Of a stretch of DNA of 64,000 bases, positions 1 through 10,181 are shown in pieces. The translations under genes were made by a program, and so were the position numbers. The stretch comes from Zeus faber (lineage: Eukaryota > Chordata > Actinopteri > Zeiformes > Zeidae), in contig OY482859.1 of assembly GCA_960531495.1 (NCBI GenBank), positions 29,447,112 through 29,511,111 of the forward strand. The letters run 5' to 3'. Position 1 is the first letter of the stretch. Each line of letters starts with the position of its first letter. Under the pieces are notes generated by a model, which searched no databases, was not told the origin of the DNA, and saw only the letters and a list, made by a program, of their open reading frames with translations.

Positions 1-95
1 GTGTCTGCGTGTGTGTGTTGGTTGGCATCCATCTGTGTCTGTCTGTCCCTCCAGTGCAGGACAGAAAAAAAGAGAGCGGCAGGTCGTTTGATTAC
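1..95. other. intron of kcnab2
   Basis: This is the start of the intron downstream of the 96-216 exon. On the minus strand the donor GT is at 95-94. A short GT-rich run lies at 7-20. The open frames here read the complement of the exon and flanking intron and are not genes. Confidence 0.7.
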
Positions 96-216
96 CAATG
101 GCGAGCTGCGGCAACGTGCAGCCCAGCCTCTCTGCGATGGCCTGCAGCTCTTTCAGCTTCGCCTGCTGACGACGCCCTTCCTCACTCAGGATCTTGTCCT
201 TCATCCACTGGTAACC
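96..216 (-). CDS. kcnab2: kcnab2 core exon, C-terminal barrel region
   Basis: This 121-bp exon starts with [20 protein letters not shown] and ends in TLPQLAI plus one base of the next codon. The acceptor is ACAG at 220-217 and the donor GTAATC starts at 95. It encodes late helices of the aldo-keto reductase barrel. Family members have LKDK or LKER where this one has MKDK. The entering phase (0) and leaving phase (1) fit the neighbouring exon and the family structure. It is the most 3' exon in the window; the AWCLRNEG segment and the C-terminus should follow beyond the left edge. Confidence 0.93.
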
Positions 217-1207
217 CTGTCAGGACAGCACATACATCTTACGGTACAGTAGCACCAGACTATAGAGCTAGCAAAAGTCATATTCTGACAATAAACAGCC
301 GATGTGGCTTCCTTGTGGAGCAAATCTGTTTACTGTTTCCTGGGACAGGGCTCTGATGTTGGGCTCTGATTACTCTGAAAATGTTCTGAAAGGCCTTTTG
401 CGACATGATGAAAGGAAGTGTCGTGTCTATATGATGATGCATTATGTCTGAGAAGCCATTGTTCTTTTTACTCACGTACTAAATTTGCTTTAGTATAACA
501 ATTCATAAAGAAGAAACCAGCAAAGTGTCCTTCCTGTCATCACAAATCTCCACCAACTAAACAAGTGGTCAGGTCTCCAATCTATTGGATGGAAGCCAAA
601 AGTCTTGTTAGCCAGCTATGACTAACTATTGTTGTTCTTGTTGATGTTGACTCAATTAGTTGTTTTATTGATATTATGCATGAAGAAAATTGTTTTTAAC
701 AAAAACCCTCATAACACAACTTATTATTCTGATTCGTTACAGCTATCTTGCACATATATCTGGTTGAATTTAGAAACAGGTGCTCAGGCATTTATTAGAG
801 GTTGCTCCAATGGTTAATGTATGCTGGGCAGTCCAAACCGTGGACCGGCCCACCAGTTTTAACAAAGCATCAAAACCAGTAACTTGGAAGATCCACACCT
901 TAGGTAGTTTTCACTTCAATTGACCTGGTCATCAGACTACGAGACTAAGTAACGACCAAGTAACGATGGTGTAAGGTGAATTGACGCTAGGTTAAGAAAG
1001 TGACAGTTTTGAAATACCACTACCACTATAATTTTCACATTTCATTTTTTTTCTAAATTATATCCACTCTCAATTTAATGAATTCTATACGATGCACCCT
1101 GTTCTGTTTTGTCAAATCCCATGTGTCTTATTCAATCAGGTCTGATATGTGTGATATGTATATCTTATTAATGACCAATACTTACGAAAACCTGACAAAA
1201 CAATTCT
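217..1207. other. intron, no recognisable feature
   Basis: Intronic sequence between the last two exons in the window. Apart from ordinary AT-rich stretches I see no gene, RNA or clear repeat here. Small open frames carry no family resemblance. Confidence 0.6.
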
Positions 1208-1404
1208 ATTACATTTAGCAGACGCTTTTATCCAAAGCGACTTACAATTGTTCAAACACCGACGGACGCAGCCATCAGGAGCAATTAGGGGTTAAGTGTC
1301 TTGCTCAAGGACACTACAGCATGCTAGCAGGAGGAGCCTGGGATCGAACCAGCAACCTTTGGATCACTAGACCACCAGCTCTACCTCCTGAGCAACCATC
1401 CCCT
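1208..1404 (-). mobile_element. tRNA-derived SINE
   Basis: On the minus strand it starts GGGGATGGTTGCTCAGGAGG, an A-box-like region. A near-consensus B box, GGTTCGATCCC, follows around 1335-1345. It ends with the teleost SINE tail containing GTCGCTTTGGATAAAAGCGT and CTGCTAAATGTAAT. The RNA polymerase III boxes and the tail give the class; I cannot name the family with certainty. It is a fossil insertion in the kcnab2 intron, not a tRNA gene, because the tRNA fold is not kept. Confidence 0.85.
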
Positions 1405-2049
1405 ATTACTCCTTTACTGGAACTTTTCAGAGGACCAGTCATAACTTTGCGCAGACCAACATGTATGGTGTTGTTTGAGAACATTATGGTTCCCCAGTGA
1501 CTCTCAGTGGCCTTGTAGATATTCAGAGAAGGCCCTGCAGTATGTGAAATTTTATGAAATTTAAAAAAAATATTTTAACAATATTTAAAACTTGACAAAA
1601 ACATATTAAGTCTTGTCAGGACTTTGTTATCATTGTAATGTTATGTATATGGGATGTGTTAGAATTGAAAATAGGAGAAACAAACCAATCACAATCTTTC
1701 TTTTTGGTTGTCTCTGGGCAGAAAACTATCGTTAGGTGCCTCCTACTGCAGGGCCTTCAGATAGAAGGCCCTAGAAGGCCCCAATGTACTAGGGGTGACA
1801 GCTTGAAAAAAAAAAAAAAGATTGCGTCTCACCCTCTGGGATAGCTAGAAGGCCCTGGGGTATGTTATTATTGTGCCGACTGGCGCGATACATCCCTGTA
1901 CCCCGCCTGCCAACAAAAAAAACACACTCCCCAAAAAGTTATTAGTAATTATTTTTATACAGTAAATTTTCTTGCAATTATGAATATCGCGGAATTCTAT
2001 AATTGGTGTGGGTGGGTTTCCTATGCCACAACTAACAGCAGGCATCATT
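1405..2049. other. intron, no recognisable feature
   Basis: AT-rich intronic DNA. It contains a short A run at 1805-1819 and repeated GAAGGCCC motifs (1528, 1766, 1775, 1848). I see no gene. Confidence 0.5.
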
Positions 2050-2160
2050 CTGAAGCAGGGCTGCATTATGGCTAAAATGATAATCACGATTATATTAGTC
2101 AATATTGTGAGCACGATTATTTATCGCGATCATTAACCCATTTTGGTGAACAGAATTATT
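2050..2160 (+). mobile_element. hAT-type MITE fragment
   Basis: The segment GGGCTGCATTATGGCTAAAA followed by alternating ATCACGATTAT motifs matches the ends of a common teleost non-autonomous family that begins like AGGGCTGGGCGAT and continues with ATCACGATTATT repeats. No partner end or target duplication was found, so it looks like a decayed fragment. A related piece in the other orientation lies near 15040-15145. Confidence 0.45.
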
Positions 2161-2865
2161 TTATGGCACTTTGTAAATTAACAAAAAACTGCCTTCACAA
2201 TAACAATGCATTCTATAAACCTATAAATAAACTAAGGTAACTGACTTCAATTGTAGAGGATATGTAATGAAATTAATAGTATGTAGTGGGCTACACCAAA
2301 AACACAAAAAGAATGAAAAAATTTCAAAACACATACACAAAAAATACATTTTCCTTGTATTATGAAATTTATTATGATTATGGTTACCAGTAATTAAAAC
2401 TCAGTAAGATTGTTTACATTGATATCTCTGGAATGTTTCTTTTTTCCCAAACATAATTAAGGTTAATAGTCACTATGTATGAGGGGAACTGGGGATGTCC
2501 CCCGAGAACTAGTTAACTTCAAGGGCTTTTTTCCTGGTTGCATTCGCAATGCCAATAGGAAGTCTGAAGTGACATCAGCCAATGGGGTTTCAGCATGACT
2601 TCAATTTTGTATTTAGTCCGTAACTTTTACTGATTTCACCTTATCATTCCACCAAAATCAGTTTCTAAACAAAGGCGTAATTAAAAAGATTGTTCCGACT
2701 TGTGTAAGGCACAGGTCATGGGTTACGCACCAGGACACCGCACTATGATTTTTGCTTAATTCAATTAACGTCAGAAAATGAAATAAATACATCTACAATA
2801 AAAACAAAACTTTTTTTGCTGGTCCCTAATCCTCAGCCCGAGGGACCGTGGACGTCTGGACCAAC
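2161..2865. other. intron left of chromovirus
   Basis: AT-rich intronic DNA with no gene. The last 50 bases (2816-2865) are GC-richer and may belong to the retroelement flank, but I found no matching copy on the other side. Confidence 0.4.
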
Positions 2866-3036
2866 TGTAACGGGTGTGGTTAGGACCCAATTGCAGCACA
2901 AAGACAGGCAGGGATATTTGGTAATGTCTTTTATTTGTAGAGCAGACGGAAGACAGGCAGGGGGCAGGCAGGATACATCGTCGGGGACAGGCAGGTTCGA
3001 TAACGAGGAGTGCAGATAGAAGACAGGCGGAGTGGC
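2866..3036 (-). repeat. truncated 3' LTR of the chromovirus
   Basis: It is identical to 6966-7136 except at two positions (A/G near 2944 and T/C near 3017). It starts TGTAACGGGTGTGG on the plus strand, which is the LTR end ...CCCGTTACA in element orientation. Similarity stops abruptly at 3036, so the U3 part with TATA box and polypurine tract is missing. Confidence 0.88.
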
Positions 3037-3162
3037 GGAGACCCCGTCCATCTCCACGTCCTCCGCTAAATGGGCCACGTGATCCTCATCGGAGTAGTTG
3101 GAGACCCCCGTCCATCTCCTCGTCCTCCGCTAAATGGGCTACGTCTTCATCGGAGGAGGGAC
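3037..3162 (-). repeat. 63-bp tandem duplication at the pol 3' end
   Basis: Two units, 3037-3099 and 3100-3162, both begin GGAGACCCC and contain CGTCCTCCGCTAAATGGG. In element sense they encode an acidic tail (DED.AHLAED). The duplication starts exactly where LTR similarity stops, which suggests one rearrangement made both. Confidence 0.75.
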
Positions 3163-3938
3163 CCCCAGGGTCGACATCCTCCGCCTCTGAAACATCGCTG
3201 GAGGCCCCAGACAAGAGAAGTGGTGGGGTCTGCGGTCGGGAGGGTTGACCCGGTCTGGAGGGCTGGGAGGGTGTGGTCCAGAATGTGCCTCGCAGGGACC
3301 AAGGACCTCTCCTCCGGGCCGTAACCCTCCCAATCCACCAGGTACTGCAGGCCTCTCCCACACCGGCGGGAATGTAGGAGACGGCGGACAGAGAAGGCAG
3401 GACCCCCGTCAATGAAGCGTGGAGGAGGCAGGGGAGGCGCCAAGGGGACCAGAGCACTCTCCCGGACTGGCTTGACCTTGGACACGTGGAAGGTGGGATG
3501 GACGCGCATGGACCTGGGGAGCTTGAGCCGCACTGCCACCGGGTTGACAACCTTCTCGATCTTGAATGGGCCGATGAACCGAGGAGCCAGCTTCTTAGAG
3601 TCAACCTTCAGGGGGAGGACCTGGGTGGAGAGCCAGACCTTCTGGCCCGGCTGGTACTCCGGGGCCTGGGAGCGGCGACGGTTGGCGGCAGAGGCGTTGC
3701 GGCCAGCGGCTCGGAGGAGGGCGGCCCGGGCCCGGGTCCAGGTCCTGCGGCAGCGGCGAATGAAGGCCTGGACGGACGGGCAGGAAGCCTCCTTCTCAAG
3801 GGCCGGGAACAGTGGCGTTTGGAAGCCGTAGGCGCACTGGAAGGGGGAGAGGCCTGTGGCCAAACTGGTCAGGATGTTGTGGGCATATTCCACCCACAAA
3901 AGCTGCTCGGACCAGGACGACGGGTGTTGTGATGTCAT
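3147..3938 (-). pseudogene. gypsy integrase C-terminus with chromodomain
   Basis: This frame holds the end of a chromovirus integrase. [14 protein letters not shown] and [10 protein letters not shown] come first, then [10 protein letters not shown] and [15 protein letters not shown] (GPY/F-type module), then a chromodomain with [20 protein letters not shown] around 3255-3330. Chromodomains target such elements to chromatin marks. The frame starts one shift away from the catalytic integrase part to its right, so the polyprotein is interrupted. Antisense frames over the same bases are shadows. Confidence 0.85.
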
Positions 3939-4610
3939 GCAGCGAACGCCGTCTCCATCGCCTGGTTCTTCCGCTCCGTTTGGCCGTTGGACTGGGGGTG
4001 GTACCCTGAAGAGAGGCTGACGGTGGCCCCCAGGAGCGCACAGAACTCCCTCCAGAAGACAGAGGCGAACTGGGGACCCCGGTCGGATACAACATCTACC
4101 GGGATGCCATGGAGGCGGACGACGTGGTACAATAATAGCTTGGCAGTGCCCTTGGCCGACGGGAGCTTCGGTAGAGGCACGAAGTGAGCCATCTTGCTAA
4201 ACCGGTCCACCACGGTCAGGATGGTAGTGTTGCCGCTAGACGGTGGCAGACCAGTAACGAAGTCCACGGAGATGTGAGACCTGGGGCGATGAGGAACCGG
4301 CAGTGGGTGTAGGAGACCAGCAGGAGTAAGAAGAGAGGGTTTGTGCTGGTTACAGGTGGGGCAGGCATTGACGAACCCTCGGACGTCCTCACCCAGGGAG
4401 AGCCACCAGAAGCGACGCTGGACGACCTCCTTCGTCCGCTGGATCCCCGGGTGGCAGGTGAGTCGGGAGTTGTGGGCCCACTGGAGAACCTCGGACCGGG
4501 GGTCAGGCAGGACGAACAGACGGTCGGGCGGACATGCGCTGGGTCCAGGTTGGTCCTGGGCGGCGGCTCTGATCTTCTCTTCCACCTCCCAGGTGAGTTT
4601 GGCAACTAGA
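3935..4610 (-). pseudogene. gypsy integrase, zinc finger and catalytic core
   Basis: In order: the HHCC zinc-finger region (H in CHPGIQRT, then CPTCNQHK), the first catalytic Asp in [10 protein letters not shown], the second in VVSDRGPQF, and the catalytic Glu in NGQTERKNQ. The triad is present, so this domain looks little decayed, but the frame shifts near 3938 before the C-terminal part. It would insert the element cDNA into host DNA. Confidence 0.87.
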
Positions 4611-4647
4611 CGTGAGGAGGGTAGAATGGTGTCAGGGTCAGCAGCGT

Positions 4648-5690
4648 CTATCTCCTCCTCCTGGAACTGCGGGACAGGGCGTCAGGTTTGATATTGCGTG
4701 ACCCCGGACGATAGTAGAGGGAGAAATTGAACCTTGTAAGGAAGAGCGCCCAACAGGCCTGATGGGAGTTCAGTCTCCTGGCGGACTGGATATACTCCAG
4801 GTTCTTGTGGTCGGTCCAAACCAGGAACGGCAGCTGGGTTCCCTCTAGCCAGTGTCGCCACTCCTCCAGGGCCAATTTGACGGCGAGAAGCTCCCTATTC
4901 CCGATGTCGTAGTTCCTTTCGGCCGGGGTTAAACACCTGGAGAAGAAGGCGCAGGGTTGAAGCTTCTGGTCGGAGGCGTCCACTTCAACCACAAACTGCC
5001 GTTCGGGGTCAGGCAATACCAGAATGAGGGCTGAAGTGAAACGTGCCTTCAGGGCCAGGAAGGCGTCGTTGGCGGCGGCGGACCACCGAAACGGCACCTT
5101 GGAGGAAGTTAGGGCTGTGAGGGGGGCAGCCACCGTGCTGTAGCATTGGATGAACCTCCGATAGAAGTTGGCAAAACCGAGGAAGCGCTGGAGTTGTTTG
5201 CGGGTGTCCGGGGCGGGCCAGGTGGTGACGGTGGAGACCTTAGTGGAGTCCATCTGGATGGTCCCCCTCCCTACGACGCACCCCAGGAAGGAGACGGACG
5301 GGACGTGAAACTCACACTTCTCCGCCTTGACAAAGAGTGAGTTCTCCAAGAGGCGCTGCAGGACCGCCTGGACGTGGTGGACGTGCTCATCTTGGGATCG
5401 GGAGAAGATCAGGATGTCGTCGAGGTACACAAAGAAGATTTTGTTGAGCATGTCCCTGAGCACGTCATTGACCAGGGCCTGGAAGACAGCGGGGGCGTTG
5501 GTGAGACCAAAGGGCATCACCAGATATTCGTAGTGACCGGAGGGAGTGTTGAACGTCGTCTTCCATTCGTCCCCCTCTCGAACCCGGACCAGATGGTAGG
5601 CATTGCGTAGGTCGAGCTTGGTGAACACCGTGGCCCCCTCCAGGAGTTTGAAGGCTGATGAGATGAGCGGCAGAACTGTATCATCTCGTG
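4648..5690 (-). pseudogene. gypsy reverse transcriptase and RNase H, N-terminus deleted
   Basis: From right to left: [20 protein letters not shown], the fingers/palm segment [10 protein letters not shown], the polymerase active site VYLDDILIF near 5420, [12 protein letters not shown], then RNase H with [22 protein letters not shown] and [10 protein letters not shown]. The first conserved RT motifs (the usual DYRGLN stretch) are absent: near 5678 the protease region runs straight into the LPLISSAF segment in another frame. This is an internal deletion, so the RT cannot work as it stands. Confidence 0.9.
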
Positions 5691-5960
5691 GTGGTTGCCG
5701 GACAGGAGCATGCGGATGGGCACTGTCTGATGGGTGACTGTCCCCAGGAGGCGGCCATACAGGGCAGTGGCAGGTACCGGAGAAGGCAGGAGAACTCGAC
5801 CAACACCCAACTGCCGTGCTAGGTTATCGATGATGATGTTAACATCGGAACCAGAGTCAATAAGTATGGCGAGGGAATGTGAGCCTTGGGGCAGGAGCAG
5901 CCGAGCCTGGCAGACTGGAGGTTGGAGGGGGATTTGGAGGTGTGGCTCACCAGGACCTCC
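5678..5960 (-). pseudogene. gypsy aspartic protease fragment
   Basis: Contains ILIDSGSDVNIIID, the catalytic DSG of retroviral-type proteases, followed by [17 protein letters not shown] and [18 protein letters not shown]. The C-terminal half is lost at the junction with RT. A zinc-knuckle-like GHYISGCPVKG precedes it, marking the end of gag. Confidence 0.8.
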
Positions 5961-6948
5961 TCCCTCACTGGCGAGCACGGCCCTTTTACCGGACACCCAG
6001 AAATGTAGTGTCCAGCTAGTAGAGGCAAAGGTTCCCCACCCGGCGTCTCTCCTTCTCCTCTGGGGTGAGGCTGGACCGGCCAACCCGCATGGGAGAGGCA
6101 TCACTCGTGGGTTGACGGGCCGGAAGAGCTGGCGGCCCGGAGGAACCTGGAAGACGGGTTGCTGGGCGGCGCTCCACTTGCCTCTGACTCCTCTCTCGCT
6201 GGCGGGCCTGGATGTGTCAGTCGATACGGGAAGCAAGCTCAATGATGCCATCGAGAGAGGTGGGCAGGTCGTGGGAAACTAGCTCATCCTTCACGTACTC
6301 TGCTAATCCCATCAGGAACGCGTCAATCTGGGCTGCCGGGTTCCACTCGCTCAGTCGAGCCTGGGTGCGGAAGTCGATCGCGAATCGACCACAGAGCAGG
6401 ACCCTTGACTGAGACCCAGGAGGCCACCAGCAGCATCGGGACCTCGTGATGTCACCCCGAACACCTTGCGGAGCTCAGCGGTGAAGGCGTGGAAGGAGGA
6501 GCAGGCTGGTGTGCGTCGTTCCCACTCGGCCGTTCCCCATAGCCGAGCGCGGCCCGCCAGGTGATTTACGGTGAACGCCACCCTGGCTTCCTCGGAGGCG
6601 AAGGTGTGGGGCTGCAGAGCGAAGAGGATGGAACAGTTCGTAATGAACGGACTACAGCCGTCTGCGTCTCCGGCGTAGCGTTCTGGAACCCCCACCCGGG
6701 GCTCCAGGGAGTACCCAGGCTGGGCCGGTGCAGGTGGGTCCGGGGAAGCAGGTTTGCGGGATGAACTGACCAAGTGCGATGGCGAGCTGCTGGACCTGGG
6801 CAGCTAGCGTGGCGAGCCCTTGCTCCTGGCTAGCCGCTGCTAGCTGAACGTCCGCTGAGGTGGAGGCTCGGACAGCCTCCTGGTGTTGGAGCTGTGACTC
6901 CACCCTTCAAAGGCGTGCCAGCAACTCGGGGTTGTGTGCTGGGTCCAT
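5961..6948 (-). pseudogene. gypsy gag, frameshifted
   Basis: The gag ATG is at 6948-6946, just after the LTR and a short leader (MDPAHNPELLARL), but a TGA at 6909-6907 stops it. The frame resumes as SQLQHQEAVRASTSADVQ, and then in another frame as PERYAGDADGCSPFITNCSI and LAGRARLWGTAEWE, which are typical capsid motifs of vertebrate Ty3/gypsy elements. At least three frame breaks make it a pseudogene. Confidence 0.85.
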
Positions 6949-6965
6949 TGTTGGCCAGATTGTAC

Positions 6966-7350
6966 TGTAACGGGTGTGGTTAGGACCCAATTGCAGCACA
7001 AAGACAGGCAGGGATATTTGGTAATGTCTTTTATTTGTAGAGCGGACGGAAGACAGGCAGGGGGCAGGCAGGATACATCGTCGGGGACAGGCAGGTTCGA
7101 TAACGAGGAGTGCAGACAGAAGACAGGCGGAGTGGCAGGCAGGATATGTGGTCAGAGCGAAGCAGAGTTGGTAGCAGGGAATCAGTCCGGAAAACGCTGG
7201 AGAGTCTGGTGCAAACATCGAAGACAATCTGGAAATGGGTGACTGGTGAGAGAGGCATATATAGGGGTTAGATTGCAGATCTGGAACAGCTGTGTGCGAA
7301 GGTGAATAGAGTTGGGCTAATGGGACAGGTAAAGAGAGGGAGGGGAAAGT
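6966..7350 (-). repeat. 5' LTR of the chromovirus
   Basis: The inner end at 6966 (TGTAACGGG on plus) is exact by comparison with 2866. A TATA box, CCCCTATATATGCC on the minus strand, lies at 7254-7267 and would drive element transcription leftwards. The outer end is not fixed because the other LTR lacks this part; 7350 is an estimate. Confidence 0.7.
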
Positions 7351-7740
7351 AGAAGAAGGCGGAGATCATGTGCATTACCCAGGGGCTGGGATCACCCTGG
7401 GACTGGGATCACTGTGCACTTACATCACTGAAGGTTCCTCTTGTGCCGGTTAATTCCTGCCCTGGAGTAGGAGCTAAAAAAGTCCTCGGATGTGGAGTTC
7501 TAAGAACCTCAAACTATCATAGTTACTGCAGTGTGGATGTAAAAAAAAATGGCGGGCTCTTCCAAAAGTTGTTAGAACTATGAAAAAGATCTTGCGGTGC
7601 AAATTATGGTAGGCGAATTAGGCTTCTGCCCCTTCGGAGCTGGACCGCTAATTCTAGTTTATATAATTTATCAAATTTAATTATTATTCGCAAAAAACTT
7701 TTTTTTTTAAATAATTAAGGGGAAACTGAAAACTGAATTA
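7351..7740. other. intron, no recognisable feature
   Basis: Intronic DNA with a short CTGGGATCAC repeat pair near 7385-7410 (it may still be LTR). I see no gene. Confidence 0.4.
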
Positions 7741-8290
7741 AACGTGACTGGCTGGCATCGGCGGCGGGGTGGGCTAACATCCAGGTGCTCCGCGTTGAGC
7801 ACATTCTGCTACATGTATGGGCACTCGCCGCTCACGCTGGGTTGGGCGGGCCCCGCCCCCCGCCCTTGGGCGGGGCATGGGTGGGCATGGGAATCCCACC
7901 GGCTCGCCTGCGAGGCGGGCGGTTCGGGTGGGGTGTTGGTCTGTCACCGTGGAGCCAGGATCCGGGCCTGCGGTCCGTGCCTGCCGCCCGTGGCCTCGGT
8001 TCTGTGCCAGCGGCTGTGTCTTGTGCCTGTACCTGGGGGTTGGTTGTATGTGTGCGCCCCTGGGGTGTGGGGTCTCCTCGTGCTCCCTGGGACTGGGTAA
8101 TGCTCAATGCTCCAGGGCTGGGCGTGGGGGTTGCTCCACGTCCCTCTGGCTTCTCTGGGGGCCCAGGGGTCTTCTGTGGCTGCAGAGCAGGGTGCTCGGG
8201 GCTTTCCTGCAGCTCTAGGGTGTCTACAAGGTTGCGGAATTCGGGGGGCTTCGGGGCCTTTCCACTGCTTGGAGGCGCCACGATATAATA
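7741..8290 (+). mobile_element. GC-rich LINE 3' region, truncated copy
   Basis: A very GC-rich block that resembles 42720-43040 in order and wording: a unit on GGCATCGG..GG..GGCTAAC(A/G)TCCAGGTG, then ATGGGCACT, GGCGGGCC, TCGGTCTG/TTGGTCTG, CCTGCGGTCCGTGCCTG-like and GGGTTGTAT(G/A)TGTGCGCC. The larger copy follows an L1/Tx1-like ORF2 end, so I call this a 5'-truncated copy of the same LINE 3' untranslated region. Long open frames on both strands come from base composition and are not genes. Confidence 0.6.
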
Positions 8291-9010
8291 CTGACCTTCT
8301 ACACCAGTAGGTGTAAACGCATCTGACATGGACAATCTCCGGTTGTGTGCTACATTTGTGAAAGGGCAACTCCGGACAATGTCTGGATCTGATTATCCGG
8401 ACATTGCCTCGAGTTAATGTGTGAAAGCAGCTTTATTTTCTTTATTCTACCCTTGGTCATCATCCACGACTTCCCACAGTGCTTAAATGCAGTCCAATAC
8501 AGCAAAAGTTTCAATGACCATACTGATATATTGTACCAAAAAAAGAAAATTCTGCATCTCAAATTAGGTATAGAGTATGTATCCCATTTTGAACATTTTT
8601 AATGTCACAAAGACAGAGAAAAGAGCAAGAGAACTAGAGAGAAGGATGAGGGGTTATTTTCAATGATAAGAACTGTTAAAAAATAAAACACACAGTGAAC
8701 AAATTAGAAATATTTAAAGCATCAGTAAATGTCACATTCCTTAAAACCTTTTTTTTTTTTTACTCCATCATTCAACAATGATGATGCATTACGGTGGGTT
8801 TAACATCTTCATATTTCAAAAGTTTACTGCTGTGTCTTCTGCAAATGTACAAAAAAATGCATAATTATATTAGCATTATTTAAAATACGGTATGAGAATA
8901 CAGCATCGCATCTTGGGGGACCCTTCTTTCCCCAAATCCACACTTCCATACCATTTGATGTGGGTATGCATGCAACATAGAAATGGCCACTGAAGAGTAA
9001 AGAGCGTTAC
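8291..9010. other. intron, no recognisable feature
   Basis: AT-rich intron left of the next exon. CCGGACAATGTC at 8371 and TCCGGACATTGCC at 8396 make a short repeat pair. I see no gene. Confidence 0.5.
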
Positions 9011-9105
9011 CTTAAGAGACGCACGGGAGTAAGGGGGCACGCCATTGTCGTACTTCCCTGAGATGATCCCACACGCCAGCGGGGACCATGTCATTGCTCC
9101 CACCC
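9011..9105 (-). CDS. kcnab2: kcnab2 core exon with cofactor-binding loop
   Basis: This 95-bp exon encodes [20 protein letters not shown], then [11 protein letters not shown]. The WSPL stretch and the SRAS arginine contact NADP in the family. The acceptor is AACAG at 9110-9106 and the donor GTAACG starts at 9010. It enters in phase 1 (two bases completing Gly) and leaves in phase 0. The PPYSRASLK ending is a KCNAB2 mark. Confidence 0.95.
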
Positions 9106-9885
9106 CTGTTCATAAACAGTAAACCAGGGCGGCGTAAGAGCGCAAAGCAAACTATTGCTTGTGCAAAGCATTTTTAATTCCCGTTCCATTGGAATTAAAA
9201 GCCGTGAAGCCACCTGTGAAACCCAGTACATTAGGGCGATAGGGTTGCCAGTTCCGTCAGCTGAGTTTCGTTGATGTGTTCTGGCGTGAGGCGTTGCATT
9301 CGTGCCTGGAACCCCCCAACTTTGCAACGACGCTTCACAGCTCTGCTTCAGGTGGATGGATAAATGTGACAAAAATACTTCCAAATGTGGCTGCATTTAA
9401 AATAACTAAGATGTCCTTTTCAGGTCTATCGCTCCCTACTGTTATACTGTATATCGACACTGCTGTGATTTAGCTGTTAATAATTGTTATTGTGTTGATA
9501 TACAGTATAAAGGCATGACCTCATGCCTTTATACTATATAAAGTAATATTGTGCATGATATTGATTTTGTACAACAGATGTCAGTACAAGGCTATTTATC
9601 AAGTTATGGTAATTTGAGAAAACAGATCATGATTTTTGTTGTTCAATCGGCTTCACCAAAAAAATCGCTCTGCCAAGGTACCCTAGATACCTTGAGCCAA
9701 AACTGTGTATCAGCACTTGTGGAATGCCAATCGAATTGCTCGACTGGAACTAAGTGTTTTATAATACAGCAGGAAAAGCTTAAGTTCCTTTTCACACGCA
9801 TCAGATTACACATCTAATTGAAAACCCTATGGTTTCAGGATCGGCTTTTGAATTGGTCCTCCAGTACTAAATCTCTCCCACTCAC
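9106..9885. other. intron of kcnab2 with a small hairpin
   Basis: Short intron of 780 bp. It holds one perfect hairpin (9504-9535, listed separately) and otherwise nothing I recognise. Confidence 0.6.
9504..9535. repeat. perfect 15-bp inverted repeat, 2-base loop
   Basis: Left arm AGTATAAAGGCATGA, loop CC, right arm TCATGCCTTTATACT. Flanking TATACAGTA-like sequences extend the symmetry imperfectly. Probably a relic of a small transposon. No function is shown. Confidence 0.8.
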
Positions 9886-10006
9886 CGATCTTGTGGAAGA
9901 GCTCGGGGAGCTGCACCTCCACCTTCTCCCTCTGGAACATGTGGTACTCTGCCTGCTCGCAGATGGGTGGGATCAGGTTGAATTGGCGTGCCACAGAATA
10001 GGCTTC
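9886..10006 (-). CDS. kcnab2: kcnab2 core exon, substrate/NADP region
   Basis: This 121-bp exon runs from [14 protein letters not shown] through [14 protein letters not shown] to LPELFHKI plus one base. The Gln in CEQAEYH binds the nicotinamide end of NADP in Kv-beta structures. The acceptor is CTGCAG at 10012-10007 and the donor GTGAGT starts at 9885. The sequence is nearly identical to mammalian KCNAB2 and is the best single marker for the gene. Confidence 0.96.
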
Positions 10007-10095
10007 CTGCAGGGAAATGGGCACGAGGACTTCGGACTCATATCCGTTGCAGGCGATTGCAGGATTTTGCAGGCATACAGAGGACGTCGGCTCAC

Positions 10096-10181
10096 CATGA
10101 TCTCCATGGAGCTCCACCGCGAAGTCCCCCAGTACATGGCCATACCCTGGTTGATAACATGGGTCATCGCTCTTACTGTCT
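10096..10181 (-). CDS. kcnab2: kcnab2 core exon [18 protein letters not shown]
   Basis: This 86-bp exon encodes [20 protein letters not shown] followed by RWSSMEIM. The SSMEIM ending (KCNAB1 has SAMEIM) agrees with KCNAB2. The acceptor is CCGTAG at 10187-10182 and the donor GTGAGC starts at 10095. It is separated from the next coding exon by an intron of only 89 bp. Confidence 0.96.

Larger units (their letters stand above)
2866..7350 (-). mobile_element. Ty3/gypsy chromovirus, defective
   Basis: An LTR retrotransposon on the minus strand inside the kcnab2 intron. Right to left: 5' LTR (6966 to about 7350), gag, protease, reverse transcriptase/RNase H, integrase, chromodomain, truncated 3' LTR (2866-3036). 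The two LTR parts share 171 bp with two differences, so the insertion is young. It is broken: a stop soon after the gag start, several frame changes, a deletion joining protease to mid-RT, and loss of most of the 3' LTR with its polypurine tract. The right boundary is approximate. I found no target-site duplication. Confidence 0.9.

Noticed and set aside
1208..1404. tRNA gene
   Set aside because: A- and B-box-like motifs are present but no cloverleaf; the common teleost SINE tail shows it is a SINE.
3070..6764. Plus-strand open frames across the chromovirus
   Set aside because: Antisense of gag-pol; all recognisable motifs are on the minus strand.
7744..8369. Open frames of 118-167 residues on both strands
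   Set aside because: Same GC-rich repeat as 42.7-43.0 kb; frames conflict and are not conserved between the two copies.
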